Shown in pieces: positions 44,720-54,061 of a DNA stretch of 62,975 bases (its first letter is position 1; every line of letters starts with the position of its first letter). The position numbers and the translations under genes were made by a program. The stretch is from Clostridium sp. (GTDB lineage Bacteria > Bacillota > Clostridia > Clostridiales > Clostridiaceae): contig NZ_JAPFDR010000014.1 in NCBI RefSeq assembly GCF_026168755.1, positions 1 through 62,975 on the forward strand. The letters are read 5' to 3'. A model generated the notes under the pieces. That model was given only the letters and a program-made list of their open reading frames with translations, was not told the DNA's origin and did not search any database.

Positions 44720-44947
44720 ATGATTGATAATTATTTTAATTTAAGAACAAAGGTAAGAAAGTTAAAGAATAGGTATAATGAATTAACTATCGAGGAAAAG
44801 ATTGATTTAATGGCACTAGAATTGAAGTTAGAGGGTAAAGACATAAAAGCCATACCTTGTCATACAAAGTCTGAAAAGAAGGCTTTAAAACGCAAAAAGG
44901 CTCAAATAAGAAGGTATAACGCAAAATATAAAATACAAAGTAAATAG
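44720..44947 (+). CDS. Hypothetical basic protein
   Basis: 75 aa, highly basic C-terminus (KSEKKALKRKKAQIRRYNAK). Ribosome site AAAGGAAG. Between terminase and portal; might bind DNA. Not recognised. Confidence 0.55.
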   Translation: MIDNYFNLRTKVRKLKNRYNELTIEEKIDLMALELKLEGKDIKAIPCHTKSEKKALKRKKAQIRRYNAKYKIQSK

Positions 44948-44958
44948 GAGTTGATAGA

Positions 44959-46260
44959 ATGAATAAAATTGATAAATATATTCAAGATGTATATAAAAAT
45001 GATGTATTATGGTTTACACATGAAGTTAATAAAACGATAAATATGCACAGAATAAGTAAAATATTTGGATTAAAAGAGTATTTAGCTGGTAGACATAGAG
45101 TATTAGGTCGAGAGGACATGAAGTTTAAGGATAAGGAGTTTAAAGTTAAGAAGCTGATTTTAAACAATGCAAAAACTATATTAAACTTTCATAGTACATA
45201 TTTATTGGGTAATCCTATAAGCCTTGTAGGAAGCGAGAACATGGTTAATATTGTTGAAGATATATATAGGAAGGGAAATTATTCAGATGTGGACTACAGG
45301 CTACTAGATAAGGCTATAAAGTTTGGAGATAGTTACGAATATATATATAAAGATGATGGAGTCATAAAGTCAAAGGTGATTGCATCTGAGGACGGTTATC
45401 CAGTATTTGATGATGCAGGAGAATATATAGCGTTTATAGAACATTGGAATAACATAGATAATATAAGTTATTGGAATGTGTATTATAAGGATAGAGTTGA
45501 AGAATGGAGTAATGAAGGAAGTGATACTCACTTAATAGCTACATATAAGAATATAAGTGGTTTGCCAATTCATTATTGTGGAATAAGTGATGAGGATGAA
45601 AGATTTGGAGAAGGTTTATTAGAGAATATAATTCCTGTATTAGATGAAATAGAAGACTTATTAAGTAAGATGGGGGATTCTATTTATACATTATCTTTAA
45701 ATCCACTGTTATTAACGCTAGGACAAGCTATAGAGGGTACTGTTAGTAATGATGCAGTAGGCTTTAATGTAGCTTTAGAAAATGGATCAGATATGAAATA
45801 TGTCAATGCAGAAATGGATTATAACACTATAAAATATTATCTTGATACATTACAAAATAATCTTAATATGTGTGCCTATATGCCAAGTATATTAGGTGGT
45901 AATGGTAATATAGCTAATGTGAGTGAAGTATCTTTGAAGTTATTGTATCAACTAGCTGATGTGTATGCTATGTTATCAGAGAAAATAATGAGAAATGGAT
46001 TCGCTAAGAGGTTTGAAGTATTTAGAAAGATGTTAGGTAATGAGATAGGTAAGGAAGATTATATAGACGTAGCTTTCAATTATGCAAGACCTCAGAATGC
46101 GAGTGAATTACTAGATAATATAAGAAAACAATTTGATATGGGAGCTATTAGTAAGCGTAGTATTATAGAGAAATCGCCTATTACAACAGATGTAGACCAA
46201 GAATTAAATAGATTGAATAAAGGTGTAGGTGAGGTTGATAGTGGGGTAATATCTGAGTAA
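44959..46260 (+). CDS. Portal protein (SPP1 gp6-like)
   Basis: 433 aa. Dodecameric ring at the packaging vertex. Pattern of the SPP1-type family: LGRE...ILNFHSTYLLGNPI, then GDSYEYIY, YYKDRVEEW, NIIPVLDEIEDLLSKMGDSI (clip/stem) and a C-terminal NVSEVSLKLLYQLADVYA helix. Intact length. Head-to-tail genes normally follow; here a 557-bp ORF-free region comes next. Confidence 0.9.
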   Translation: MNKIDKYIQDVYKNDVLWFTHEVNKTINMHRISKIFGLKEYLAGRHRVLGREDMKFKDKEFKVKKLILNNAKTILNFHSTYLLGNPISLVGSENMVNIVEDIYRKGNYSDVDYRLLDKAIKFGDSYEYIYKDDGVIKSKVIASEDGYPVFDDAGEYIAFIEHWNNIDNISYWNVYYKDRVEEWSNEGSDTHLIATYKNISGLPIHYCGISDEDERFGEGLLENIIPVLDEIEDLLSKMGDSIYTLSLNPLLLTLGQAIEGTVSNDAVGFNVALENGSDMKYVNAEMDYNTIKYYLDTLQNNLNMCAYMPSILGGNGNIANVSEVSLKLLYQLADVYAMLSEKIMRNGFAKRFEVFRKMLGNEIGKEDYIDVAFNYARPQNASELLDNIRKQFDMGAISKRSIIEKSPITTDVDQELNRLNKGVGEVDSGVISE

Positions 46261-46817
46261 AGTAGTCGGGATTGATAGTGGCTATTTCCACACAATATAT
46301 ACAATAAATTATAATAGTAAAAAAATTTATCGTATAATACATTCAGTAGCAGATCTATATAGGTAAAAATAGGCTATATTTTAAGTAATAATATCGGGAA
46401 ATAATTAATTAAATTAGCGTATTATAATTATGTAATTATAGGATGTTATTTTTAAAAACCAGTAAAATAGCCATTTGTTACAGATAAAAACTGCGTGTTT
46501 TACACTTAAAAACTGCGTATTCAATCCTAAAATATAATAAGTGTGTTTTATTAAATGTGCATAAACCTAGTAAATAAGCCGTTCTTATAAAAAACTGCGT
46601 TTATTAACGAAAAGACGCAGTTTTTATTTAATGCATTTTATATAATAATATAGGGTAAAGAGTTGGGAAATAATTTGCGTTACCCCTATATTAAAATGGA
46701 GCCACTAACTATACCTTTAACCACCCACAGATAATTTTAGGAATATTTTAGGATGAATAAGGAATAAAAAAGGAAAAATGTAAAAAATATAGAATAATAA
46801 TATTTGGGGGTGTAGAT
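46261..46817. other. ORF-free region with repeats
   Basis: Three AAAAACTGCGT copies (46486, 46508, 46590), the last forming a terminator with inverted ACGCAGTTTTT (46615-46625). AAACCAGTAAAATAGCCAT (46456) and AAACCTAGTAAATAAGCCGTT (46563) match motifs in the 35.4-36.5 kb region. Possible operators, late promoters or packaging site. Confidence 0.5.
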
Positions 46818-47594
46818 ATGAGTGATAATAAAAAAACTGCAAAGATATGTCTTTTAATAGGAGTTATATGTTTAATTGGGTTTATATCAGTAATGGCAAA
46901 TGAATTATTTAAAGAAATAAGATACAAGGATATGAATGTAGTAGTATGGAGTCAAGGTGATGCAAAAAACAAGAAAATTAAAAAAGAACTAGTAGATATG
47001 TTGAAAGAGTATCAATCAAAATATGGTGGAGAATATAGTGTTGTATTTGATAAGCCTAGTGCAGATGAAGAAAATTCAGTAGAGATAAATATATTCTATG
47101 ATAAAGGTGAGGTTTCAGATGGAGCTAATGGTCTTCCAAGTATTTTGTATAGTAAGATTGTTGAGTATTCTTCTAAATATATTAATAATCCATTCGTAGA
47201 AGTAACTGTCAAGGAAAGGCAAAATGATAATGAAGATCCTAAGGTTATACATAGTAAGAGTGGTTATGATGATGAGGATTACGTGGCATCCAAAGAAACT
47301 GTACAAGATACAACAAAGCCCAATATAGAAATAATAGATAAAAGTATTGCAACATATAATAATGAAACTAGGGTGAATGTTACAGTAAAGAATAATACTA
47401 ATAAAACTACCCGATATATAAGAGTAGATGTTTTCTTTTATGATAGTGAAGGTAACCAAGTTGATACAGAGTGGACAAATACTTCTGATAAGCTAAAATC
47501 AGGTGGAACAATGGATTTTACAATATCAGTAAGAAATTTATCAAGTAGTGTAGAAAAGTATAGCGTTGAAGTAACAGATGTAAGCTATGATTAA
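46818..47594 (+). CDS. Membrane-anchored protein with FxLYD-like domain
   Basis: 258 aa. N-terminal membrane helix (residues 8-28), outside part, acidic linker, and a C-terminal beta-sandwich (residues ~160-258: VNVTVKNNTNKTTRYIRVDV) of the FxLYD type. Not a structural phage protein; probably a cargo gene affecting the host surface. Own ribosome site GGGGGTG, followed by a terminator at 47614-47644. Confidence 0.65.
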   Translation: MSDNKKTAKICLLIGVICLIGFISVMANELFKEIRYKDMNVVVWSQGDAKNKKIKKELVDMLKEYQSKYGGEYSVVFDKPSADEENSVEINIFYDKGEVSDGANGLPSILYSKIVEYSSKYINNPFVEVTVKERQNDNEDPKVIHSKSGYDDEDYVASKETVQDTTKPNIEIIDKSIATYNNETRVNVTVKNNTNKTTRYIRVDVFFYDSEGNQVDTEWTNTSDKLKSGGTMDFTISVRNLSSSVEKYSVEVTDVSYD

Positions 47595-47613
47595 TAAATA
47601 ATGTTTTAAGTTA

Positions 47614-47644
47614 AGGGTACAAAATTAATTTGTATCCTTTTTAT
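47614..47644 (+). terminator. Terminator
   Basis: GGGTACAAA/TTTGTATCC stem with TTTTTATT. After it, four near copies of AATGCAAA (47660-47705) precede the next gene. Confidence 0.8.
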
Positions 47645-47774
47645 TATGTAAATCTTTTTAAAGAAATGCAAATTAATTCAAATCAATGCAAAGAAATGCA
47701 AAACATTCATTTAAAAATAATTAAATTAATTTTCAAGTATTTGCAAAATAATTAAAAAATAAGGAGTTGATACA

Positions 47775-48140
47775 ATGGAATTTAAAAATTATCCAAAAAC
47801 AAATCTGGAAAGATTAAAACTTGAATTAGGGAATAAAGAATATTATTCTGACGATGAATATAAAGTGTTTTTAGAAGAAAATGGACTTATAGATGATGAA
47901 GAATATTCAAAGTCTAATGATGAAATAAAGTTATTAAATACAGTAATTGCAATTCTGGAAACATTAGCCAATGATGTTGATATAATGCGTAAAATTGATA
48001 GTAAAGATATATTAACTATAGATCAAGCTAGTAAGTATTTATCTCAAAGAATTTATAATTTAAAAGCTAAAGTTATAGAGCTTGAAGAAGCTAAACAAGA
48101 ATATAATGGCAATATTAATCCTATTTTCTTTACAAGGTAG
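47775..48140 (+). CDS. Probable head-tail connector protein
   Basis: 121 aa. Helical protein with the size and layout (NTVIAILETLANDVDIMRKI, then ASKYLSQRIYNLKAKV) of gp6/gp15-type adaptor rings that sit under the portal. Followed after 8 nt by a head-closure candidate. Family call moderate. Confidence 0.58.
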   Translation: MEFKNYPKTNLERLKLELGNKEYYSDDEYKVFLEENGLIDDEEYSKSNDEIKLLNTVIAILETLANDVDIMRKIDSKDILTIDQASKYLSQRIYNLKAKVIELEEAKQEYNGNINPIFFTR

Positions 48141-48148
48141 GTGGAAGT

Positions 48149-48952
48149 ATGAACAATAATAAATTATTAGCTAATATGTATAAAAAGGCTATAGAACTAA
48201 ATGGACAGAATATATTTGTAGATAATAACAGTTATAAAGCTATTGTTAAATATAAAAATAATATAGTTATTAATAATGAATTAATTTCAATGGTAGGAGA
48301 TGAATTAATTTTTATAGTAGATAAGTCATTTAAAATAAACGATGAAATTACATATAAAAATAAAATTTATAAGGTTACTGCGATAGATGATACAGTAGAG
48401 CCTTATTTTACTTATTACACTAAATATTATAATGTGGCAAAGAATTACTCTATAGAAGCTATAAACAGTTATTCTATGGATGTGGGAAGCACGTATAAAA
48501 TAAATACTACTTGTAAAGAAGATTATATAATAGTAGAAAGTCCAGAAGGCATTAAGTATAGTTCAAATAATGAAACAGTTGCGACAGTATCAGAAGATGG
48601 AACTATTAATGCACTAAAAGAAGGTAGTTGTAAAATTATATGCAGTTGGAATGGGGTTAGTTGTGTAATTAATGTTACTGTAAACATGTTACAGAATGTA
48701 ACCTATACTATAGCTGGTGCAGATACTATTAAGTTAAATACCACACAAGTATATACAATAACTCCAGAGGTAGGTACGATAGAGTTTGAATTGGATGAAT
48801 ATACTATCGAAGGTAATATAGCAGAAATAATATTTACAGATAACTATTCATGTACAATTAAGGCTTTAAAAAGTAATGAATTAGGTACTTTAAATGCTAT
48901 TGTTAATGGTGAAGAAGTAGGTACATTTGATTTTATGACTACAAGATATTAA
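48149..48952 (+). CDS. Probable head-closure protein with Ig-like domain
   Basis: 267 aa. Residues 1-95 look like a head-closure or stopper domain (MVGDELIFIVDKSFKINDEI, YKVTAIDD). Residues ~105-180 form a Big_2 Ig-like fold (SPEGIKYSSNNETVATVSED, GTINALKEGSCKII). The rest is a second Ig-like part. Ig domains on phage head vertices usually bind surfaces. No tail gene follows. Confidence 0.58.
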   Translation: MNNNKLLANMYKKAIELNGQNIFVDNNSYKAIVKYKNNIVINNELISMVGDELIFIVDKSFKINDEITYKNKIYKVTAIDDTVEPYFTYYTKYYNVAKNYSIEAINSYSMDVGSTYKINTTCKEDYIIVESPEGIKYSSNNETVATVSEDGTINALKEGSCKIICSWNGVSCVINVTVNMLQNVTYTIAGADTIKLNTTQVYTITPEVGTIEFELDEYTIEGNIAEIIFTDNYSCTIKALKSNELGTLNAIVNGEEVGTFDFMTTRY

Positions 48953-49005
48953 TTATTTGAAAGTAGAGTGAGAGGGAGTGAGAAATAGAAAAGGAGGTAA
49001 TTTAT

Positions 49006-49209
49006 ATGGAAACAGAGATTATAAAGATGGTTATTAGTCAGGGAATATTTGCAGTATTATTTGTGTGGCTATTTTTTGATACTAGGAAAGATAGTAAACA
49101 AAGAGAAGAAAAATACATAAATACAATAGATAAATTAACAGATAAAATATCTATTGTAGAAGATATTAAAGAAGATGTTGAAGAAATTAAAGATAAAATT
49201 GGAATTTAG
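49006..49209 (+). CDS. BhlA/UviB-like holin-like peptide
   Basis: 67 aa: one N-terminal membrane helix (KMVISQGIFAVLFVWLFF) and a charged coiled coil, the pattern of BhlA/UviB bacteriocin- or phage-associated holin-like proteins. AAAAGGAGG site. Last gene of the element, 150 bp before the right repeat. No endolysin is present. Confidence 0.7.
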   Translation: METEIIKMVISQGIFAVLFVWLFFDTRKDSKQREEKYINTIDKLTDKISIVEDIKEDVEEIKDKIGI

Positions 49210-49359
49210 TATTTACAAATGTTACTATTTAATATAACATATTATTATACCAATTATTGAGGTATTAATTAAACCAATTAAATAGGAATATGTTGAGTTA
49301 AAAAGTTAATATAAATTTGTGATATTTACTATCTTTATAACCATTATTTAATCACATTC

Positions 49360-49473
49360 AATGCATTTAATAGGCTTAGAGTCAGATATAATTCAAAGTA
49401 AGACTGAAGAGTTAAAGATTCTAAATGAATGGATTATTAGAATGGGTAAAGTTAGAGGAAGTATTGGATAAAA
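49360..49473 (+). repeat. Right 114-bp att repeat of element 2
   Basis: Perfect copy of 32982-33095. It is the displaced original 3' end of ppcA, still followed by a chromosomal terminator. Confidence 0.95.
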
Positions 49474-49491
49474 TTAATAATTAAACAATTA

Positions 49492-49516
49492 AAAGTCGGC
49501 TAGGCCGACTTTTTTG
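49492..49516. terminator. Original ppcA terminator
   Basis: AAAGTCGGC-TAG-GCCGACTTT with T run; works on both strands, so also ends folA from the other side. Confidence 0.9.
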
Positions 49517-49532
49517 CTTTTTAGTAGATATA

Positions 49533-50024
49533 TTATTTTCTTATTAAATCAATAAACTGATATTTTAATCCGCTTTTTTCACAAGTAAATATTTCTGACT
49601 GAAAATCCACAGCGAATTCTTCAAAATCTATCTGTGGAAAACTTGTATCCCCATCAAAAGATTTAAAAACTTTTGTTAAAAACAACTTATCCACATTGTG
49701 GATAAGTTGTGCGTAAATTTCGCCTCCACCTATAATAAATGCGGTTTCAGATGAGTTTTTATATTTGTTGATAACTTCAGACAAACTGTGGATAACTTCT
49801 ACGTTATCATTATCAACAGAATAGCTTTTATCTCGTGTGATTATAACATGTTTTCTATTAGGCAAGATACCAGGTAAAGACTCAAATGTTTTTCTACCCA
49901 TTACAATTGAATGTCCTGAAGTAATTGCTTTGAATCTTTTTAGGTCCTCTGGTATATGCCATAAAAGCTTATTATCCCCACCTATAATATTGTTTTCTGC
50001 TACAGCAACTATAATAGAAAGCAT
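49533..50024 (-). CDS. folA: Dihydrofolate reductase
   Basis: 163 aa, NADPH-dependent reduction of dihydrofolate; trimethoprim target. [31 protein letters not shown] (catalytic Asp/Glu position) and GRKTFESLP are classic, as is IIGGGEIYAQ. The gene overlaps the last base of thyA, so both are made from one mRNA and work in the same cycle (thyA makes the dihydrofolate). Confidence 0.96.
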   Translation of the reverse strand: MLSIIVAVAENNIIGGDNKLLWHIPEDLKRFKAITSGHSIVMGRKTFESLPGILPNRKHVIITRDKSYSVDNDNVEVIHSLSEVINKYKNSSETAFIIGGGEIYAQLIHNVDKLFLTKVFKSFDGDTSFPQIDFEEFAVDFQSEIFTCEKSGLKYQFIDLIRK

Positions 50025-50815
50025 TAAACGGATACCTCCATTTTTATTGCTGGATGATATTTATAATCTATAAGTTTAATATCATCTGCTGTAAAGTCAT
50101 AGAAGTTAGTTATTTCAGGATTAATCCAAAGCTTAGGAGCTTCATATTCATCATTAGCTCTAGTTAATTGAAGTTCCATCCCTTCTACTTGGTTTTCATA
50201 TATATGTGCATTATTAATTACATGAGTAAATAAACCAGGTTTAAGTCCTGTTACTTGAGCAATTAAATGAACTAGCACTGCGTACTGAGATGTATTAAAT
50301 GGTACACCTAGTGGTATGTCTCCGCTGCGTTGTACAAGCATACAATTCAATCTACCATCAGTAACATCCCACATAGTCATGAAACAACATGGTTGAAGTG
50401 TCATGTGAGGTAGATCTTCTATATTCCACATAGACATAATCATTCTTCTATCTTGAGGATTTGTTTTCAAGGCTTCAATAAGCTTATCAATTTGATTGAA
50501 TTTAGCTATTTGATAGCCGTAACCCCTACCAATAGTATTATTTTCATCAACCCACTCATCCCAAATTCTAACATTTTGTTTTTGTAATTTAGTTACGTCA
50601 TTAGATTGATCTCTATAAATCCATAACATTTCCTTTACAGCAGTTTTAAATGCTACAAATTTAGTGGTTAGAATTGGAAATTCCTTCTCTAGATTAAATT
50701 GCATTATTTGATGAGGTAATTTATATGTTGGCATACCAGTTCTATTGTTATCATAGTACCCATTATTTAAAATATCTTCTACTATGCTTAAGTATTTTTT
50801 GTCGTATAGACTCAT
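50024..50815 (-). CDS. thyA: Thymidylate synthase ThyA
   Basis: 263 aa. Methylates dUMP to dTMP with methylene-THF. Active-site block [10 protein letters not shown] (catalytic Cys), [13 protein letters not shown] and NAHIYENQ are present. Strong AGGAGGTG site. Upstream of folA in the same leftward operon. Confidence 0.97.
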   Translation of the reverse strand: MSLYDKKYLSIVEDILNNGYYDNNRTGMPTYKLPHQIMQFNLEKEFPILTTKFVAFKTAVKEMLWIYRDQSNDVTKLQKQNVRIWDEWVDENNTIGRGYGYQIAKFNQIDKLIEALKTNPQDRRMIMSMWNIEDLPHMTLQPCCFMTMWDVTDGRLNCMLVQRSGDIPLGVPFNTSQYAVLVHLIAQVTGLKPGLFTHVINNAHIYENQVEGMELQLTRANDEYEAPKLWINPEITNFYDFTADDIKLIDYKYHPAIKMEVSV

Positions 50816-51230
50816 TTTAACACCTCCTACAATGTATATTATCTATTTTACTACAAAATTCTTATATAAAAAACGAAGAAATGTATATAAAAAAATCATA
50901 TTAGAGGCAAAAAAGCAGGAAAATAGCGAATGGTTAAGAAATTAACAAGTAAATGTAAAATAAATACATTACAATGTTAAAAAAATAACGAAATATAAAG
51001 AGCGGAATAATTCTTGTAATAAATAGATATGAAAATATTTATAGAGTTATGTATAAGATGTGAATAAATATACAAGAAGTGAATTCTAGTTTTCTTATAT
51101 TGGTATATGTAGTTTTTATAAATAATATATCTAGAGCTTAAAGTAATAAAAGGGGGAAAAATCTTTAACTATTAATATAATTTGGGTATAATAAAAAAAT
51201 AAACAACTACGCAAAAGAGAGGTGAGTATA
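50816..51230. other. thyA/dnaX divergent region
   Basis: 415 bp without ORFs. A TATAAT (51187-51192) with TTTAAC 17 bp upstream is the likely dnaX promoter. Otherwise A/T-rich with no strong hairpin seen. Confidence 0.5.
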
Positions 51231-52859
51231 GTGGCATATACGGCTTTATATAGAGAATGGAGACCAAGAACATTTTATGATGTTGTAGGTCAAGAACATA
51301 TTACAACAACATTAAAAAATCAAATTTTAAATAATAGAATTGCTCATGCGTATCTTTTTTGTGGAACTAGAGGAACTGGAAAGACCTCTACAGCAAAAGT
51401 ATTTGCAAAAGCACTTAATTGTCTTAATTTAAGGGATGGAGAACCTTGTAATGAGTGTGAAATGTGTAGAAAGATAAATGAAGGTTTGGCTATAGATGTT
51501 ACAGAGCTAGACGCAGCTTCAAATAATGGTGTTGATAAAATTAGAGATATAATTGATGATGTTAAATATCCACCACAAGAAGCGAGATATAAAGTTTACA
51601 TAATGGATGAGGTTCATATGCTATCAGCAGGTGCAGTTAATGCCTTTCTAAAGACCTTAGAAGAACCACCTAATAACGTAATATTTATCTTAGCAACAAC
51701 AGATCCACAAAAGTTACCTATTACTATTCTTTCAAGATGTCAAAGATTTGATTTCAAAAGAATAAACAATAGTGATATAACAGCAAGGCTTAGAAAAATA
51801 GTAAATGATCAAAATGTTTTAGCGGATGAAAGAAGTTTAAACTTAATTGCTAGAGTTTCGGATGGAGCGATGAGAGATTCGTTAAGTATATTAGATCAAG
51901 CTATTTCTATGGGAAATGGAAATGTTGATTATAATACTGTAGTGAGCATGTTAGGTTTAGTTACTAATGAACATTTATTTAACTTAGTTAATGCAGTAAT
52001 TCAAAGAAGTGTAGAAAAAAGTATTGAAATTATAGAAGATGTAATATATTCAGGAAAGGACATATATTTATTTATAAAGGATTTAATTGCTCATTATAGA
52101 AATTTACTTATGGTTAAGGTAACTAATAATCCTGAAGAAGTATTAGATATGTCAGAGGAAAATATTGCTTTAATTAAGGAGCAAGGTGCACGTTTAAGAG
52201 CAGAAGAGATAATGAGATGTATAAGAATACTTCAAGAGGCAGAAAATAATGCTAAGTTAAGCAAACAAGCAAGGTTATATTGTGAGTTAGCTATTATTAA
52301 AATGTGTAAGATAGAATATGACACATCAAATGAAGTAATGTTAACTAGGTTAAATAAGTTAGAAGAAAGTTTAAGAAATGGTAGTATTAAAGTTGCTACT
52401 GCATCAAAAGAAGTTGCACAGATAAATGCTAGTAAACAAGTTAATACAATGACTAGCAATAAGGTTATTAAAGAACAGTATAGTAATGGTGGAAATGTTA
52501 GTGAAAATCCAGATTCTAAAATTACGATAAATGATGTTAAAAAGTCTTGGAAAGATATAATAGAAAGATTTAAAGCTAGAAGAGAAATGATAATAAGTTC
52601 TTTAATTATGATAGGAAAACCAGTAGATTGTTCTAATGGAGTAATTACTGTGGAATTTGATAGTCAAAATGAATTTGCTAAGAATAGATTAAGTGAATCT
52701 AAAAATAGAGATGTTATAAATGATGTTTTCTTTGAAATATTTAGAGAAAAGGTTAAAGTTAATTTTGTAGTTCAATCTGATTATAATAATGGAAAAAGTA
52801 CAGAAGATATTTTAAGAGATACATTAGGTGATGATTTAATTGATTTTATAGATGAATAA
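51231..52859 (+). CDS. dnaX: DNA polymerase III subunits gamma/tau
   Basis: 542 aa clamp-loader ATPase. Walker A GTRGTGKTS, zinc site (CLNLRDGEPCNECEMC), DEVHML (Walker B), and SRC sensor motif at LSRCQRF. Tau-specific C-terminal part present. GTG at 51231, with AGAGGTG upstream; an in-frame GTG at 51222 is inside the ribosome site. First of dnaX-ybaB-recR. Confidence 0.96.
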   Translation: MAYTALYREWRPRTFYDVVGQEHITTTLKNQILNNRIAHAYLFCGTRGTGKTSTAKVFAKALNCLNLRDGEPCNECEMCRKINEGLAIDVTELDAASNNGVDKIRDIIDDVKYPPQEARYKVYIMDEVHMLSAGAVNAFLKTLEEPPNNVIFILATTDPQKLPITILSRCQRFDFKRINNSDITARLRKIVNDQNVLADERSLNLIARVSDGAMRDSLSILDQAISMGNGNVDYNTVVSMLGLVTNEHLFNLVNAVIQRSVEKSIEIIEDVIYSGKDIYLFIKDLIAHYRNLLMVKVTNNPEEVLDMSEENIALIKEQGARLRAEEIMRCIRILQEAENNAKLSKQARLYCELAIIKMCKIEYDTSNEVMLTRLNKLEESLRNGSIKVATASKEVAQINASKQVNTMTSNKVIKEQYSNGGNVSENPDSKITINDVKKSWKDIIERFKARREMIISSLIMIGKPVDCSNGVITVEFDSQNEFAKNRLSESKNRDVINDVFFEIFREKVKVNFVVQSDYNNGKSTEDILRDTLGDDLIDFIDE

Positions 52860-52945
52860 AAGTATATGATTACTTTATTCTAGTAAATATTAAAGAAATA
52901 CTATATAATAAAAAATAGATTTAGTTATTTAAAGGAGGATATTTT

Positions 52946-53290
52946 ATGGCAAGAGGTGGATTCCCAGGAGGTTTCGGGGGAGGAAATATAAATAACTTAA
53001 TGAAGCAAGCTCAAAAGCTTCAAAGAGATATGGAGCAAGCACAAAAAGAACTTGAGACTAAAGAATTTGAAGCATCAGTTGGTGGTGGTGCTGTTGTAGT
53101 TAAGGTTAACGGAAAGAAAGAAGTTTTAGCTATAAATATAAAAGAAGAAGTAGTAGATCCAGATGATGTTGAAATGTTAGAAGATTTAGTGCTAAGCGCA
53201 GTTAATGAAGCACTAAAGAAAGCGGATGAAGAAACTTCAAATAAAATGGGTAAATTAACTGGTGGGTTAAATATACCAGGAATGTTCTAG
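52946..53290 (+). CDS. ybaB: Nucleoid-associated protein YbaB/EbfC
   Basis: 114 aa. Gly-rich N-terminus ([12 protein letters not shown]) then [19 protein letters not shown] helix and central beta-strands. DNA-binding dimer. AAAGGAGG site. Syntenic with dnaX and recR. Confidence 0.94.
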   Translation: MARGGFPGGFGGGNINNLMKQAQKLQRDMEQAQKELETKEFEASVGGGAVVVKVNGKKEVLAINIKEEVVDPDDVEMLEDLVLSAVNEALKKADEETSNKMGKLTGGLNIPGMF

Positions 53291-53296
53291 GACATA

Positions 53297-53330
53297 GGGG
53301 CTGTTTTTTTAAACAGTCCTTCATTTTTTT
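53297..53330 (+). terminator. Hairpin between ybaB and recR
   Basis: GGGCTGTTT/AAACAGTCC stem, TTCATTTTTTT tail; may attenuate recR relative to dnaX. Confidence 0.6.
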
Positions 53331-53387
53331 AAAAATATTGTTAAGTAATACTTTTTTAGTAAGAAAATAATAGAAAGTGGTGTAATT

Positions 53388-53984
53388 ATGGATTTTTATC
53401 CAGTGGCTATAGAAAAATTAATTGAAGAATTTGCAAAATTGCCAAGCATTGGTCAAAAGACAGCACAAAGACTTACATTGCATGTTTTGAATTTGCCTGA
53501 AGAAGAAGTTAAGGAGTTTGCTAATGCATTGGTAAAAGCTAGAGGAACTATAAAGTATTGTTCTGTATGTGGAAACTTTACTGACAAGGACCCTTGTGCA
53601 ATATGCGGAAATCCAAATAGAGATAAAAATGTTATTTGTGTTGTGGAACAGCCTAAAGATATTATGACAATGGAAAAAGTTAAAGAATTTAATGGTGTAT
53701 ATCATGTTCTACATGGAAATCTTTCTCCAATGCAAGGTAGAGGACCTCAAGATATTAAAATAAGAGAACTTGTTGCGAGAATGAGTGCAGATGTTAAGGA
53801 AGTTATAATTGCAACTAACCCAAATGTTGAAGGGGAAGCAACAGCTATGTATATATCAAGAATACTTAAGCCATTAGAAGTTAAAGTTACAAGAATAGCA
53901 TCTGGTTTACCAGTTGGTGGAGATTTAGAGTACGCTGATGAAGTAACACTTTCAAAGGCTCTTGAGGGTAGAAAAGAAATTTAA
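53388..53984 (+). CDS. recR: Recombination protein RecR
   Basis: 198 aa. Helix-hairpin-helix [12 protein letters not shown], zinc finger [23 protein letters not shown] with VVEQPKDI and [12 protein letters not shown]. Acts with RecF/RecO in gap repair. Ends before a strong hairpin. Confidence 0.96.
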   Translation: MDFYPVAIEKLIEEFAKLPSIGQKTAQRLTLHVLNLPEEEVKEFANALVKARGTIKYCSVCGNFTDKDPCAICGNPNRDKNVICVVEQPKDIMTMEKVKEFNGVYHVLHGNLSPMQGRGPQDIKIRELVARMSADVKEVIIATNPNVEGEATAMYISRILKPLEVKVTRIASGLPVGGDLEYADEVTLSKALEGRKEI

Positions 53985-54004
53985 AAAAATATTTATAAGT
54001 TAAA

Positions 54005-54054
54005 AAGTGGCTATATCATATTGAATTTATAAATTCAATATGATATAGCCACAT
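54005..54054. terminator. Bidirectional terminator recR/degV
   Basis: Perfect ~22-bp stem beginning GTGGCTATATCATATTGAAT, tiny loop, between convergent genes. Confidence 0.85.
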
Positions 54055-54061
54055 ATTTATT

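Larger units (their letters stand above)
32982..49473. mobile_element. Element 2: capsid-forming phage-satellite-like island in ppcA
   Basis: About 16.4 kb between perfect 114-bp repeats. All genes point the same way. It has an integrase, HTH regulators, a replication initiator, scaffold, capsid, small and large terminase, portal, connector, head-closure protein and a holin-like peptide. No tail tube, tape measure, baseplate, receptor-binding protein or endolysin is seen. That content, the compact size and the intact genes fit a cf-PICI-type satellite that builds its own heads and borrows helper tails. A trimmed prophage is the alternative. Confidence 0.75.

Noticed and set aside
49006..49209. 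Evidence for a full lysis cassette in element 2
   Set aside because: Only a BhlA/UviB-like peptide is present; no endolysin gene is found, so a lysis module cannot be claimed.
49249..49280. ACCAATTA words near both ends of element 2 (33164, 49249, 49273) as integrase arm sites
   Set aside because: Eight-base A/T-rich word with irregular spacing; too likely by chance in this composition.
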